A stretch of 64,000 bases of DNA from Sinohyriopsis cumingii (lineage: Eukaryota > Mollusca > Bivalvia > Unionida > Unionidae), in NCBI GenBank assembly GCA_028554795.2, contig CM068835.1:54338219-54402218 (forward strand), read 5' to 3'. A program made the position numbers and the translations under genes. The notes beneath the pieces are model-generated. The model searched no databases. It saw only the letters and a program-made list of their open reading frames with translations, and was not told the origin of the DNA. Positions 1 to 12,313 of the stretch are shown here, in pieces (position 1 is the stretch's first letter; each line of letters opens with the position of its first letter).

Positions 1-615
1 TGGAATGAGTTCTTGTTCCTCGACACATGCCTTAAATAAAAGAACTAGATAAGTGATAACAGGTTCCTGATAAAAGTGTCGCATCTAAGCAACTGCCAAA
101 TAAACATGACAAAACATGTGAGTCACAGTCTGTGGTAAGTGTACTTGCATGCCAAAATATGAAGCAGAAAAAAGTCAGGAAATAATGGCTCAAGTGACAA
201 AACATGAAGGATCTCTGAAAATATGTTGCAAACTTTGTGACAGAAAGATAAAACAAACATTAATAAATGTTGTTGTTTACTATGGAGACACTTTGTCATG
301 TTAAATTTAGTATAATTTGATAAGAAATGTAGACCCTAGTCTAACAGCATAGACATGGAAGTCAATGAACAGATGGTGGGCAAGGGGTGTTCCATTATTA
401 GGTACTTAAGTCAACCCTGACAGGTTTTATAGCTCTTATCAAGTCTCGTTTTATGGAAAGTATGCAGACTTGATTAGCCAATATTTTGATCAATAAGTTT
501 CATCTTATGGAAAGTACGCAGATTTGATTAGCCATTACTTCCATCAATTAGGAAAAGCTTACACCTTTCCCACTTGCCTGTCCTTCACAATACCAATAAC
601 CAAACTGCTACTTGA
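1..615. other. Non-coding flank with a short duplication
   Basis: No exon is supported here. Positions about 436-549 hold two diverged copies of a roughly 55-bp segment, each containing the words 'atggaaagta' and 'gattagcca'. The rest looks like unique AT-rich intergenic DNA or the 3' UTR of the gene ending at 616. Confidence 0.5.
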
Positions 616-795
616 TTAAAAATCACCATTTCCATCCAAAAGCCTCCGAACATATGTGTTCTCCCAGAATAAATTTGTCAGCTTTCTAAGATTTTCATCA
701 GGACTGTTGGCAAGCCTAATCTGGTCTTCAAATGTAGAGATAAATTTCTGGATCTTTACATCATCTATTAGGAGACAGCTCAAGATTTTGTCAAC
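616..795 (-). CDS. Terminal coding exon of an unrecognised gene
   Basis: On the - strand an acceptor (TATATTGCAG) at 796-797 opens a phase-0 reading frame of 59 codons that starts with residues VDKILSCLL and ends with the stop at 616-618. The peptide is rich in charged and hydrophobic residues in a helical pattern and ends ...VRRLLDGNGDF. Codon use looks normal and there is no internal stop, so I read it as the last exon of a host gene whose other exons lie to the right (higher coordinates). I do not recognise the family. The exon at 4469-4625 could belong to the same gene, but phase across any missing exons cannot be tested. Confidence 0.55.
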   Translation of the reverse strand, partial: VDKILSCLLIDDVKIQKFISTFEDQIRLANSPDENLRKLTNLFWENTYVRRLLDGNGDF

Positions 796-944
796 CTGCA
801 ATATAATTGACAGTAATTAAAACCTAAACAACTATTGCTACTACTGTATCTGCCTTGATTAGAAAATAAAGATCACAATAATCTTTAAATTTTTGGGAAA
901 GCAGGATATTTTTAATTTATTTCATACCTTTTTCATCTCCTATG

Positions 945-1130
945 TCTAGATCAGCGTACAGTGCTAGAATTTCCCTAACTGTCACCATATTTCTAGATTA
1001 GTGTACAGTGCTAGAATTTCCCTGTCACCATATTTCTAGATTAGTGTACAGTGCTAGAATTTCCCTGTCACCATATTTCTAGATTAGTGTACAGTACTAG
1101 AATTTCCTGTCCCATATTTTGCACTTAAAA
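945..1130. repeat. Short tandem repeat, about 50-56 bp unit
   Basis: Three to four copies of a unit containing 'gtacagtgctagaatttccc' and 'caccatatttctagat' follow each other, with the first copy slightly longer. Divergence is low, which suggests recent expansion. Confidence 0.85.
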
Positions 1131-1474
1131 ATAGTGACTGGTTCTATTATTTAGTGTACAATAGAGGTTGCACCATGAAATTTTCCAATAAGAGCCCAGA
1201 TTGTGATCTTATCAAGTTTTATTCTTCACCCATTATCTACATAACTGGACTATATTAAATGTACTATTCTTGTCTTTATACATGTTAAGCTCTTCCTATA
1301 TGCTGTTACTATTTACTCTGTATTTGTTTAATATCATTAATATTTTGATATAAAAATTAAAACATTTGATATAAAACAATGAATATTTAGCTTTTAATTT
1401 AAAATTTCTGCCTAATTCACATTTTGGATATCAAAAATTATCAACATGAAATGATTTCTCCCTGGAAGAAAAAA

Positions 1475-1690
1475 AAAAGATTCAATGCAGCTGATGATCA
1501 GGATAGCACTGCTTTGGTACTAAATTGTGGTACAGCAACTGGAGTTAAGTTCCTTGCATAATGACACATATGGTCACCAATCTGGATTGATCCAATTGTA
1601 GGATCCAAACCCACAACCTTTTGGTCCCAAGTTTGGCACTCTAGCCAGTGTGTCACTGCAGCTCCTGCCTCCACTGGTTATCTCTTACAG
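1475..1690 (-). mobile_element. tRNA-derived SINE-like copy, degraded
   Basis: Read on the - strand, 1680-1590 resembles a tRNA half: an A-box-like 'tggctagagtg' followed by a B-box-like 'gtgggtttggatcc'. A run of 10 A's lies at its left edge. The copy has no clear target-site duplication. It could also be an old tRNA pseudogene. Confidence 0.45.
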
Positions 1691-2379
1691 CAGGCTGAGG
1701 GGCCCACTGGGCCTATTCTACATCCCCACGCCAGACTGGGATAGTATCAGAGTGAAAAAGAAATTTTAGACAATATACAATAGATTATCATCATCACAAA
1801 CCATTGCTTTCAGACAAATGGCACATACTGTAATTGGATACTGCCAGATTCTACATTCGGTACAATGCTATGCAGGGCTCTCCAAACATCAAGAATCATT
1901 TTGTCTATATCCAAACATATATTGTTTCAATCATTCAAATCCATTACAATCAAAACTTATGTGTTATATATACCATATGTACCATATATATTGGGACACC
2001 TTATTTGTTGAGACACAATCAATTAATTTTTCAACTAATTTTTTGTGTACTGTATGTTCTGAGACATGTCAGTGATTTTCTTGTTGTAAGTTGAGGGACA
2101 CATTTTAAATCATTCAAAAATTACATGTCAGACGATGAACTAAAACCTACATTTTATTTTTAAAAAACATTAAAGTGTGTACTTGAGATAAAACACTTTA
2201 ATTCACTGCAGCATCTTCTCATCAACCCAGCTGTTCTCTGGCACACATGTGATCCATACTTACACATGAATATATTTTTAAGTTCCTCAAGCCATGAAAA
2301 ATTATCATTGGCGTCAACACATTTCCTGAATCAGAAACTACAGGGACTAAAGTAAGATTTATTTATCTGCACCAGTCAT
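1691..2379. other. Intergenic, nothing recognised
   Basis: Short overlapping reading frames at 1818-2094 have no domain signature and lie in AT-rich sequence. I see no exon or known repeat. Confidence 0.4.
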
Positions 2380-2739
2380 TCAAATTCTTGAACTTTCAAC
2401 CCTCTTCTTATTGACAGTCGATCCAGGAAAGAACTGAACATACACTGGAGTTTCATCCATCTTATATATCATATTGTCTGCGAAATCATCATCTCTTCTG
2501 GCCGTCACAAATTCACTGAATGCTTTTATTTTTATTTTCTTCTCCATATCTTCTGAGAAATGCTGGTCATCAATGTCCATGCACAAAGCACTAGATTGTG
2601 TCACTTTAAAAAACTGTTCCATTGATTCAATTATTTTCAACAATTCCTGTAAATACAAGTAAAAAGGAACTGAAGTTGGTTTACGTACGTTGGCCGACTT
2701 GGTATTTAAAACAAAAGTCAGCATGCTTAGAAGAATCAA
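2380..2739 (-). pseudogene. Pogo/Tigger-type (DDE_1) transposase fragment
   Basis: A 119-residue frame on the - strand ends with a segment that fits the catalytic core of pogo-like transposases: 'YKMDETPVYVQF' followed by 'GSTVNKK'. In that family the N-M-D-[EQ]-[TV]-P motif carries the first catalytic Asp and is followed about 12 residues later by a T-V-x-x-K-G motif. Here the Gly after the Lys is lost and the frame stops shortly afterwards, so the second and third acidic residues are missing. The upstream part (helical, charged) fits the linker between the DNA-binding and catalytic domains. It is a dead fragment; no terminal repeats were seen. Confidence 0.55.
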
Positions 2740-3375
2740 AAGTCATCTTCTGCGGTCAGCTTGCTTTATAATAAAGTAACCTTTGTATTTGATATCCTTT
2801 CAGCAAGTTCAAACAATGAGTTTATTGTTTCTCTGCCGGTTGTGTTTATTCACCACCTGGATTTCTATTGCTTGCTATCTGTAATCATAATTGGTACAGA
2901 CGTGCATTGATGTCTGCAAGGTAAATAGTATACATAGCAATAACTTGCTTTTATAATACATTTTGTAACCCATGCTATTTGCACACATAGTAAATGTATT
3001 TTCAAATAATGATTTTTTTTGTGCAAGATACTATCATATAGTTAACCTGGATATAATACAATTGGTTATTTTGTACCTTACACCGTGTCATGTGTGAATG
3101 GCAGGGGCCTCAAAGAATCAATTGACATTTACCTCTCTTCTTTGTGATTTTGTAGATCCAATTTTCAGTCTGATAACATATTTAAACCCTGTAGTAGAAC
3201 CAAACATGATTCATTTCTCTATATTCATGTCAATAAACAATGTGTCGTGTTAATTAGTTAATGTCCTGTACTCTGAGCATTTGTATCTTAGGCAATATCT
3301 CACTGCCTCCATCCAAAAATGTCAAAATCTTAAGATATGTATACTCTGAGTAAGGGAAATTAATAATGTTCATTT
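2740..3375. other. Intergenic, nothing recognised
   Basis: AT-rich sequence with no supported exon, repeat unit or RNA gene. Confidence 0.4.
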
Positions 3376-3757
3376 GTGCCCTGAGTGGCCAAGTGGTCTA
3401 AAACGCTCACCATTATGGATCACTGCCATCTCACCTCTGTCTGCATAGGTTCAAATCTTGGGCTAGGTAAATGTGGGTATGTGAGAAAGCTTACGGGTAG
3501 CTTCTCGTGGGTCAGTGGTTCTTTCCAGTGTTTTCCTGGGTTCTTCCTCAACCATTTATACTGGCCGTCATGTATAGCATATCCTGTACTGAAAAATGGT
3601 GTAAAACCCTATAACAACAACTAACTCTCATGTGTCAGTGGTTCTTTCTTGGGTTTTCCCAGGTTCTTCCTCCACCATTTATACTGGCCGCCATGTATAG
3701 CCTATTTTGCGCTGAAAAATGACATTAAACCCTACCACACCAATAACAAAAACTAAT
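3376..3757 (+). mobile_element. tRNA-derived SINE with duplicated tail
   Basis: The head carries a pol III A box (tggccaagtgg, about 3386) and B box (ggttcaaatc, about 3449). The body ends with a conserved block 'accatttatactggccg' and a 3' part ending in 'aaaccctac'. The body/tail is present twice: about 3510-3620 and again, without a tRNA head, at about 3630-3757. Both share 'cagtggttctttc', 'ttcttcctc' and the 'tatactggcc' block. This layout matches SINE superfamilies reported from molluscs that have a tRNA head and a conserved central domain. The family name is not claimed. Confidence 0.75.
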
Positions 3758-4468
3758 GATCATGAATTATCAAGAGCAAGGAAGCCGTCTTTTTGGCTAT
3801 AATTTTTCATGTCGTGTCTGACATAAGCAATACACACCGCAGTATGGATACATATACGGAGTTTGTGGATATATTTTTTTCTTTAATAAACTGCTCATGA
3901 GGAACAAAGAGAAATATATGATAACAATATATGGTTAGTTTCTTTCAGTTTATTTTCAAAAAAGTGTTTTTGTTTATGTTACTGCAACGTGCAGGGTCAG
4001 GGGGAGGGGCACAAATTCAACACCAATTTGTTGAGGTTCTCAAGTCTTGAGACACTTGACCTAGGTGAAAAGAAGTTTCTCCTTAAGTTCTGGAACAGAA
4101 AAAAAAACTATTTTATCATGTCCCAATATATACTGTAAATACAGAAGAGAATGTTTCCTTTTCCTGTCTAAGTACTAGATATTAATTTCATAGTGTGGGA
4201 AAAAAAAATAACATTTTAATTTAATCCACAAGTAACAATGAGTGCAAGTGACTGATCATGGTAACATGTATCTCTGCACAGTGGTCCCATTAAAACGCCT
4301 TTGTTTCCAGTTTTCTATTTCCAGATTCTGTCACGAGTTGCTCTGAATGAGTACTTCTGTAGAGATTGCATATTTCAGAACAAATTAAAGCACAGAAGGC
4401 AGAAACACAAATTTCAATACAAATTCAAAACTTAAAATATATTTCATCAAAGAAAAGTATCCACATAC
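3758..4468. other. Intergenic, nothing recognised
   Basis: No exon or repeat supported. Confidence 0.4.
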
Positions 4469-4625
4469 CCGGACAACATGCAATGGACAAAGTCCATACC
4501 ATAAACTGACACTTCACAGGCCTTGCATTCAGATGAGCTAACAACAGATCTTCCCAGTGTGACCACACTGAACAAGACAATGTACCTCCAACCAAAAAGC
4601 CAGAGTATTTTGATTTCAAGTTAAA
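4469..4625 (-). CDS. Candidate internal exon, unrecognised
   Basis: A - strand frame contains 'YSGFLVGGTLSCSVWSHWE' and ends at a strong consensus donor (G|GTATGT) at 4468. The peptide is open throughout and rich in Trp, Cys and hydrophobic residues, unlike random AT-rich translation. The upstream acceptor is weak (AG at 4627-4626, with a poor pyrimidine tract). I do not recognise the family. It may be part of the gene that ends at 616, since both lie on the same strand. Confidence 0.35.
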
Positions 4626-5894
4626 CTACTTTATTGGTCATATTTTAACCATTCATCACATTCCTTGTTTGATGTTCTGAAACACAGGCTGCAAGGGAAA
4701 AATCATTTTCTCAAATACAGAAAGATCATTTTGTCAGTCACCCATAAAATATACTTTTCAAAAATTATAACTCACAGTCATATATAAAAAAGATCTTTTA
4801 AAACATGACTGGAGATAATGAAAGGAAAATAAATTACTGGAAACAATGGAGTGCAGTAATTTAAAACAAGCACGACCTGCTAAATGTTGCATTTAACTGA
4901 ATGAGTGAACTAGGTACTCTTGAATGAGAAGTGCTGTTGATAAATGGATTGTTTTATTTCCCAGATATCAACCTGTCCTAGCTGAAACTGATGCTTATAA
5001 TGAAAAAGAAAAGAGCTTGACTTCATTAGTATATATAACACTGATTAAATTGAGTACCAAGTAAGTCAGCATTTCAGTAGAAATAAAAACAAAAGACAAA
5101 GGGCTCAATCTAGCTGACAATAAGTAAACAGCATAGCTTTTTGGGCTGACAGGTCACCTTTTTTCCCTATTAGTGATTTCCACATCGTCCACGGACTTAA
5201 AGAAGAACCTAGTGATAAATATAACAATACCCTCTTAAACTCTATCAGTTTTCTTACTGATCTGAGATTCTATATTCTAGATGCACCTTATCTAGGTTTA
5301 AAAGCATTCCCTAGGATCTTAGAATCCAAGGCATCTACAGCTTAGACTGATGTAGCACACAAGAACCCACTTATCAGTTGTCTGTACTGTATTTAGTCTC
5401 ATGGTAAGCTGTCCTAGCTGGCATCTTGAACCATTACAAATATAATCATCTACAGGGTGGGTTGTTTTTATGTGGCAGGGAAACTTGATAAGACAGGATT
5501 CAATTTAAAGATTACCACTGACTGTAACAGTTTTGTCCAAACACTGTTGAAATACCTGTATCAATCTGTCTGTATGACATTGTTGTAAGCTATAGGGGAA
5601 TCATCTGCTACAATCCTTTATCACCCATCATCTGAGATTTCCTCATTTTTCATGAATGTACATAAACCTACATAACTAGACACTGCATGTGCAAGTAAAG
5701 TTTTCTCACCATTGTGAGATACTATCTTTGAATGAGTTCTCAGTAATTCCAAAATAATGTGTTAGGCTAAAGCTAGTGAGCACTAAGTAATTCAAATGAA
5801 TAATTTAAATAAATAATTCCTCTCAAATTATATCTTGACACAAATGATTCTACAGACTGATCTTAAAACTGAAATTAATAATTGTTTACTATAC

Positions 5895-5896
<2 letters not shown>
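4626..5896. other. Intergenic or intronic, nothing recognised
   Basis: No supported exon, RNA gene or repeat array. Confidence 0.4.

Positions 5897-5946
<50 letters not shown>
5897..5946. repeat. (AT)n microsatellite
   Basis: About 25 uninterrupted AT dinucleotides. Confidence 0.98.
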
Positions 5947-5949
<3 letters not shown>

Positions 5950-6006
5950 CACTTGACCTAAGACACTGTAGACATTTTAATAGCAAATTCCACCAACTCA
6001 TAAACA

Positions 6007-6144
6007 AGGTTAGGCATTGAACTCAAATTCAAGTAAACATCTTCTTTATTGACCACGTACAATCATGACAAAACTGATTTTTGTCATGATTGTATGTGGT
6101 CAATAAACAAGATGTTTACTTGAATTTGAGTTCAGTGCCTACCT
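6007..6144. mobile_element. Near-perfect palindromic foldback element
   Basis: Two arms of about 65 bp are almost exact reverse complements: the left arm runs from 'aggttaggcattgaa' to 'aatcatgacaaaa' and the right arm from 'tttttgtcatgatt' to 'ttcagtgcctacct'. Only a few bases separate them (around 6074-6078). Mismatches are few (for example cttc/aaac near the middle of each arm). Such a structure would fold as one long hairpin. It fits a small foldback MITE or a hairpin RNA source. It lies about 60 bp right of the AT microsatellite. Confidence 0.85.
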
Positions 6145-6745
6145 GATGTATGCAAAAACTTCATCCACAACCCTCAATCACAGAAAAAAGTCAACATTAG
6201 AATATAAATTAAATATACATAACAATATGATAGGTCAGAATCAACATTATGTTCAATCAGTAGAAAACAGCCAAAACCCAAGTAATTCAACAAATTCATC
6301 TCGTGTAATTTTCCCAAGTACATAACAAAATCTGTCATAAAAGTAATAGCAGCCTCAGTGTCATATCAGCATTCCACTGATGCAACAAAAACAAAACCTC
6401 TGCAATAGGGAGTTGTTTTAGTTGGGGTACCTGGTGAGAGAGTTTAACACATTCTGCATTCTCCATATATCACCTGCTCAGACATGAATTTGGATAGTAC
6501 AACTTTACAATATGATCATCAGTTATTTTTTTGGTCTATAATGAAGAAGAAGGAAAAGAAGGGGGCAAGGCAAAGTCCAAATGAAAATCAAAGTATTTAG
6601 CACTTAAAATTATATGGCTCTCTTTGCGGGGATGCCAGTTTACTGAAGAAGTCTGACATGTGATATCCTTTCCATTTTGGTCAATTTGCTAAATTTTCCT
6701 GCTGGATTAATTAACAGTCAAAATATACTTCAAATTAGATCTACT

Positions 6746-6778
<33 letters not shown>

Positions 6779-7571
6779 TCACCTTTCTCACCATACAAGA
6801 CATATGGCAATAGAATATAAATAAATGCACACAAAATTAAAAATATAGTTAAAACATATAGGTATGGCAAAACAACACAATTAGACAAATGTAAATACCA
6901 CATCAACCAAATCACCAACAATGATAGGCTCATATTTTTCTGTCTATGAAAAAAAAAACAATTTTATTTCCTTCTTATATTTCTTTCTTTAACTGTTGTG
7001 GAAAATATTGTTACTTTACATAATCTATTGAAAGTCTAGCTTTGGGGGGGGGTCTGGAGCTAGTATAAACCATCTTTGCTATTATGAGCTAAGTAAAAAA
7101 ATATATATATATACTTTTGGAACTATCTAGAATAATTTAAAGAAAAATGATATGTCAAGACATTAATCAGAAAGTAATAAAATAATGGAACTAAAGGTAA
7201 ATGGATTTAAAAAAATTTAATGGATAGTCATAGGAATTCCCCAAATGCACACTGGTCAGAATTACTCTCCTGTGGTCAGAACTTATTCCAATAAATCAAC
7301 ACGTGAAATCTGATGATACTGATGGACAACATGTGGTGAAGGGTTGATTTATCAGCCTACTAGTCAGAACTAGCCAAGTGCTGAGGACAGAATGTTCCAT
7401 TATCTTGATGGAATTACCCCAAATGATCTGGTTGGATAAAAAAAAAATCTTAATTTCTGTAACTGTTTCTTGTGTGTGACCAATATTTGTGGCCAAATCT
7501 CAATGCTAATGTTATACATATACAAAATTGACCTCCGACCCAGAGACATGATCCTACATTTGTATATATTC
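6145..7571. other. Intergenic with (AAT)n microsatellite
   Basis: An (AAT)n run of about 10 units lies at 6748-6778, a short G run near 7043, and an AT run near 7102. Otherwise no gene or known repeat is visible. Confidence 0.6.
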
Positions 7572-10500
7572 GGTCCTACTAAATACTGCTAAGCCTGACA
7601 AAGCCACACAAAGCTCCACAAAACCCAACAAAGCCACAAAAAGCCCCACAAAGCCCCACAAAACCCAACAAAGCCTGACAAAGCCACACTAAACCACACA
7701 AAGCCTGACAAGGCCACACAAAGCCCCACAAAACCCAACAAAGCCACAAAAAGCCCCACAAAGCCATGCAAAGTCAGATTAAAAAAAGAGTGTTCATATT
7801 GTTAATTATATTGATGAATCAATTAACCTAGCCGAAAGACTAGTTTTCAACATATTTAAGTAGATTTAAATGACCGAAAATTGGGTGACAAAATTCAAAT
7901 TTTAAACAATCATAAAGTATTGATAAAGTATTACACAATCATGTTGGAAATGTTTGTTATTATTTGATAAATTGTTCTTTCGACTGATTATCGAAAGAAA
8001 ATTCAGTTTCTAATATATATTCCACTCTCTCACGGACTTCTAACCTGACAAATGGCGAACACTTTACCAGGCCTTTCTCAGACTCACAATTTAAAGACAC
8101 AAATTTATAACCAGAATAAGGGTGTATTAGCATAATTTATGTATATTATGTATGCTGTATGAATGATATGCCATGAAATGTGTAAATTTTTCATTAAAAG
8201 GAAACAAGGCTTGCACAATGAGTGGTATGTTATGGATACAGCTTACATACTATGCATATATTTTATTTATATCACATACAAATACACATATTTGCCTTTG
8301 CAATGGAGTTTAGACTGACTATGGGCAACTGTGTATTGACCGAGTCCATGAACTCACATCCCAGCCAATTGTGTCCACTACAAAATGTATTGTCTTTTTG
8401 TGCCTATTCACAATCACCTCTGCATATTGTAAGCTGATTGTTTACATTTTTGAGTTTCTATTTTTATTCACATTGATTAAATCAATATAAGTCACACTTA
8501 TGATTTATACATGAAAGATGGTTTTATGAAGAAAGTAGAGCACTATAAACAAAGATTCTTGAATAATGATCGCTCATCAATGCACTAACGTGCAGGCCCT
8601 TGGATATTAGCATGGAATAGAATCTAAGCAAAACAACGAGTCAACAATAGGTAATTAAAATAATTTAATATATTTAAAGCTGATCTAAGTCATTATTCTG
8701 CCTTAATTAACATTAATACCAACCAAAAATTCTCTCTCTCTCTGGTTGGTTTGACTTAACATTTACCATTACCCTTAATAGGTCCAGAGATATTGTAGTA
8801 TTTCACATGCGAAATTCCTCTATTATCATGTTTTCATGGATTTTCGCATTTATCTTTATATTTTTTGTCAACACAGAGAGAGAGAGCGTGAAACACTTTT
8901 GTATATTTTAAAATTTAATTAATAATAATTGATTTTTATAACCATATAATAGGTTTAAGATACAGCAACACCAACAAAGCCTTAAATACACTACATATGT
9001 GTGCCCTGTAACCATGACATTTACCTTACTGTGTCAACTGGCATTGCAACTCTGTATCATTGATTATATAAACACTTTAGATAGGTCCCAAAGGAAGTGT
9101 ACACATACCATTATGATGAGTATCTTGTTGGTTACTTGGTGCAATTTCAATATTTTTTATCCAGCCCAATTTATTTTTCTCTCTCAGGACCATGATCATC
9201 TTTTTAGATGAAATATTTTTTTTTCTTTTTCTCAAGATAATTATTTTAAGTATAACAGAATTAGAAAATGTTTGCTTTCTCTATGATCATTATTTTTTTT
9301 ATTATCTATTTAACACAGTACAAGGATATAAACATTTTTAAACTTACAATAATGGAAATTATTTACTGTTGATATAAACTTTACAGCATATGGTAGTTAA
9401 GTGCTACTGTATGATATACATTAACACGCATCAATGCCTGTTAAAATCACAAATAGGTGAGTAGGACCGTGCTGCCTTTAACTCAATCAACACATTTTTA
9501 TCATGCCATTTTATGACATTGTGTGCCTGTGTGAAAAATAACCAATTAAGTCTATAGTTTATCATATACAGACATTTTAAAATAATACATTTCAGTTAAG
9601 ACTTTGTCAGACTCTGTATACCGTTTTTGAGATGGAGTGAATTTGGAATTTGTCTTTCAATTACCAGTCATTCATTATGGTGTGCATAGTAAATCCAACA
9701 TTTTTCTTTGTAATTTATGTGGCAAAAACACTATACAACCATTGAATACTAGTCTTTCGACTTGGTCAATTTATTCATCAATATAATTAAAAAATATAAA
9801 TACACATTTTTATTTGACTTTGCATGGCTTTGTCAGGCTTAGCAGTATTTAGTAGGACCCCATATATTTGCACGGCAGCACGGCAGTGTCCAAAAGCAGT
9901 TGGAGTATGATACATTTATCCTTTCATAAAGTACAGTTTTATCATCACTTTGTATGACTTTGTAAGGCTGTGTATGCCTCTCTTATGAAACATTGAAAGG
10001 CTTCTTGAGTTTGTCAACCTATGTTTCGATAATCAGTCAAATGACCAGTTTATAAAATAACAATTTTTTTTTAAAATTCTTCAGACTTTATCATTATTGA
10101 CAATTATGTTGAAAACTAGTCCTTCTGTTTGGTTAATTTATTCATCAAATTAATTTATAATACACATTTTTCTAATATGACTTCACACAACTCTGTTAGA
10201 CTTTGTGTGGCTTTGTGGAGCTTTGTAGGACTTTATCAGGCACTGTATAATTGGAACATTTTGAAATGTTGCATTTTCTTTTGATAATCATTCAAATGAA
10301 CAATGTATCAAATAAAATACATTTTACATACAATTTTTTTATTATTCAAATTCAAACACTGGTGCCAAATTGTATTGGCATAATTATGTTGAAAACTAAT
10401 CCTTCAGTTTGTTTAATTTATTTGTCAATATAATTTGCAATATAAATACACTTGTCTAATACGACTTTTATGACTGTCAGGCTTTGTGAGGATAAGGAAT

Positions 10501-10830
10501 TGTATTACTTTGTCTGACTTTGTGTGAATAGGCTATATTGCAAAAAAAAATTCTTTTTCTTTTGATAATAAGTTAAATGAACAATTTATAAAGTAATAAA
10601 CAGTTTTTGTATGATTTTTGTAGACTCTGTTATTACTTTGTCATTATTCTATTTTTTTTGTAATCGGTCTCCCAATTTTCGGTCATTTAATTATGCATAA
10701 ATATGTTGAAAACTAGTCTTTCGGCTTGGTCAATTTATTCATCAATATAATTAACAATATAAATACAATTTTTTTTTATTTGACTTTGCATGGCTTTGTC
10801 AGGCTTAGCAGTATTTAGTAGGACCCCATA
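7572..10830. mobile_element. Composite inverted-repeat element with subterminal minisatellite
   Basis: The left end begins 'ggtcctactaaatactgc' (about 7573) and the same sequence appears inverted at the right end (about 10808-10826) and at an inner copy (about 9843-9861). Inside each end lies the word 'aagcctgacaaagcc'; at the left this expands into a minisatellite (7597-7770). Further in, the left arm (7800-7880: 'tagccgaaagactagttt') matches the right arm inverted (10697-10745). Between 9600 and 10700 the right-arm unit recurs in about four degraded tandem copies of roughly 300 bp, each with a 'gttgaaaactagtc'-like word. No transposase is visible, so it would be non-autonomous. Exact ends and any target duplication are uncertain. 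Confidence 0.6.
7597..7770. repeat. Minisatellite of 10-bp type units
   Basis: Variants of 'aagccccacaaa' and 'aacccaacaaag' alternate here. Because the units keep frames open, the - strand translates to Trp/Phe/Gly-rich peptides; these are artefacts of the repeat, not genes. Confidence 0.9.
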
Positions 10831-11599
10831 TATTTGCACGGCTGCACGGCAGTGTCCAAAAGCAGTCGGAGTATGAAACATTTATCCTTTCATAAATTTG
10901 CCTACAATTTGCCTTAAAATTTATCCATCTCGCAGGATAAAAGCATGAATATATGACAACAAATGTAAATGCATAAGCGATCTTTTCAGGTGTTAATACT
11001 TTGCATGACAATAATGTGAAATATATCTGAAACAGCTGTAAACATGTAAATAGGACACACAATTTAACAGTACTTGATCAGCCCATAATTTGGTCCGAAT
11101 AAACCTGGTCCAAACACGCGACGACAATTGTTCCTACTTTAGTCAATTTAGGATATTAAAACAACTGCTTTATCTAATCCGATGAAAATATTAACATTAT
11201 CGAAAACAGGATACCGACATTGTAAATAAAACACCTTTTTCCGTTTTTCGACATCGGAAATAAGTGCCAACTTTTCATTTTTCCACAGCGGTTCCATCCT
11301 TGACAGGTGATTCGTTCTATTCCCAGCACTGTATTGCCAGTACCTCCTATGTCGGGTGGAAAGTACAAGTCTGTTTCCAGCAGTATTATGCTTATCCTCA
11401 AGCTACCCACTCGCAACTTGGAGGTCAGTCCTACGGATCATACCTCGAATCTAGACTCGGTGCACAGCACGAATGTAGTTCAAGTCTTCTTCTACCAAAT
11501 AAGTGCTTGGCCTATATACAGGCATGGTCGCACTGTGGTGAACTGTGTACATAAGTGAAGGTCTGCTCTTTGTACAAGTTAAAAACAGGATAAAATAAC
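10831..11599. other. Intergenic; GC-richer block at 11264-11558
   Basis: A direct repeat of 9850-9930 ('gcacggcagtgtccaaaagc') continues to about 10890. From 11264 to 11558 the base composition becomes less AT-rich and frames stay open on both strands, but I recognise no domain or RNA. Its origin is unexplained. Confidence 0.4.
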
Positions 11600-12051
11600 A
11601 CACGGTGTATATGCTAAGACATTGGACATGCAGAGTCGATTAACCGTATCTACGGAAGACGCTGTAATGACTGTCACGGGGACGACTAATCACCCCAAGA
11701 CTGTCCCAAAGCATTACCCGGTATGCATATATACAATTTTTAAAAAAATCAGAAAAAAGAATAATCAGTATTATTATGCACTGCATAATTATCGAGTAAC
11801 GTCGGTAGAGTTTTCCCTTGTCGGTCATCGCCAACGGAAAGGCCCAAAGAACCCAAAGACTACACCAAGAGACTCTAAGACTGTCCATAAACACTCTCAC
11901 CTAACCAGTATACATATATACTATTTAAAAAAAAAAAAAGGTAAGTCATATAATTACGCATTATATAATTATTGACTTTTTTCCTTTGTCAGTTATCGCC
12001 AACGGAAAGACTACCCAAGAGACCACAAGAATGCCCATAAACACTCTCGCC

Positions 12052-12054
<3 letters not shown>
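11600..12054. repeat. Tandem repeat array of about 200 bp units, left part
   Basis: Units carry 'cagtatacatatatac', 'gcataattat', 'tttgtcggtcatcgccaa' and 'acactctcgcctaa'. About two and a half copies lie here; the array resumes at 15629 after the LINE. Confidence 0.8.

Positions 12055-12082
<28 letters not shown>
12055..12082 (-). repeat. 3' tail microsatellite of the LINE
   Basis: (TAA)n on + is (TTA)n at the 3' end of the - strand LINE, as often seen in LINE clades whose 3' end is a short tandem repeat. Confidence 0.8.
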
Positions 12083-12085
<3 letters not shown>

Positions 12086-12313
12086 GACTCTGTACAGCGC
12101 CTAATATGTAGAAGCTCTAAGCGCTTTACAACATGAGACAACACTTATAACATAAAAAAACATATATAATGATATTATTACAGAAAACAAACACCATGAA
12201 ATTAGAAAACATAAAAACATGCTGTAAATATTTAAGGTCGGGAACATTATTAGGTCTTTAAGCTTGTTCTTGCAGTCGAAATAAGTGAGTTTTAAGAGCA
12301 CTCTTGAATGGGA

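Noticed and set aside
7579..7771. Two overlapping Trp/Phe/Gly-rich open frames on the - strand
   Set aside because: Produced by a 10-bp minisatellite that lacks stops in these frames; no start context or domain.
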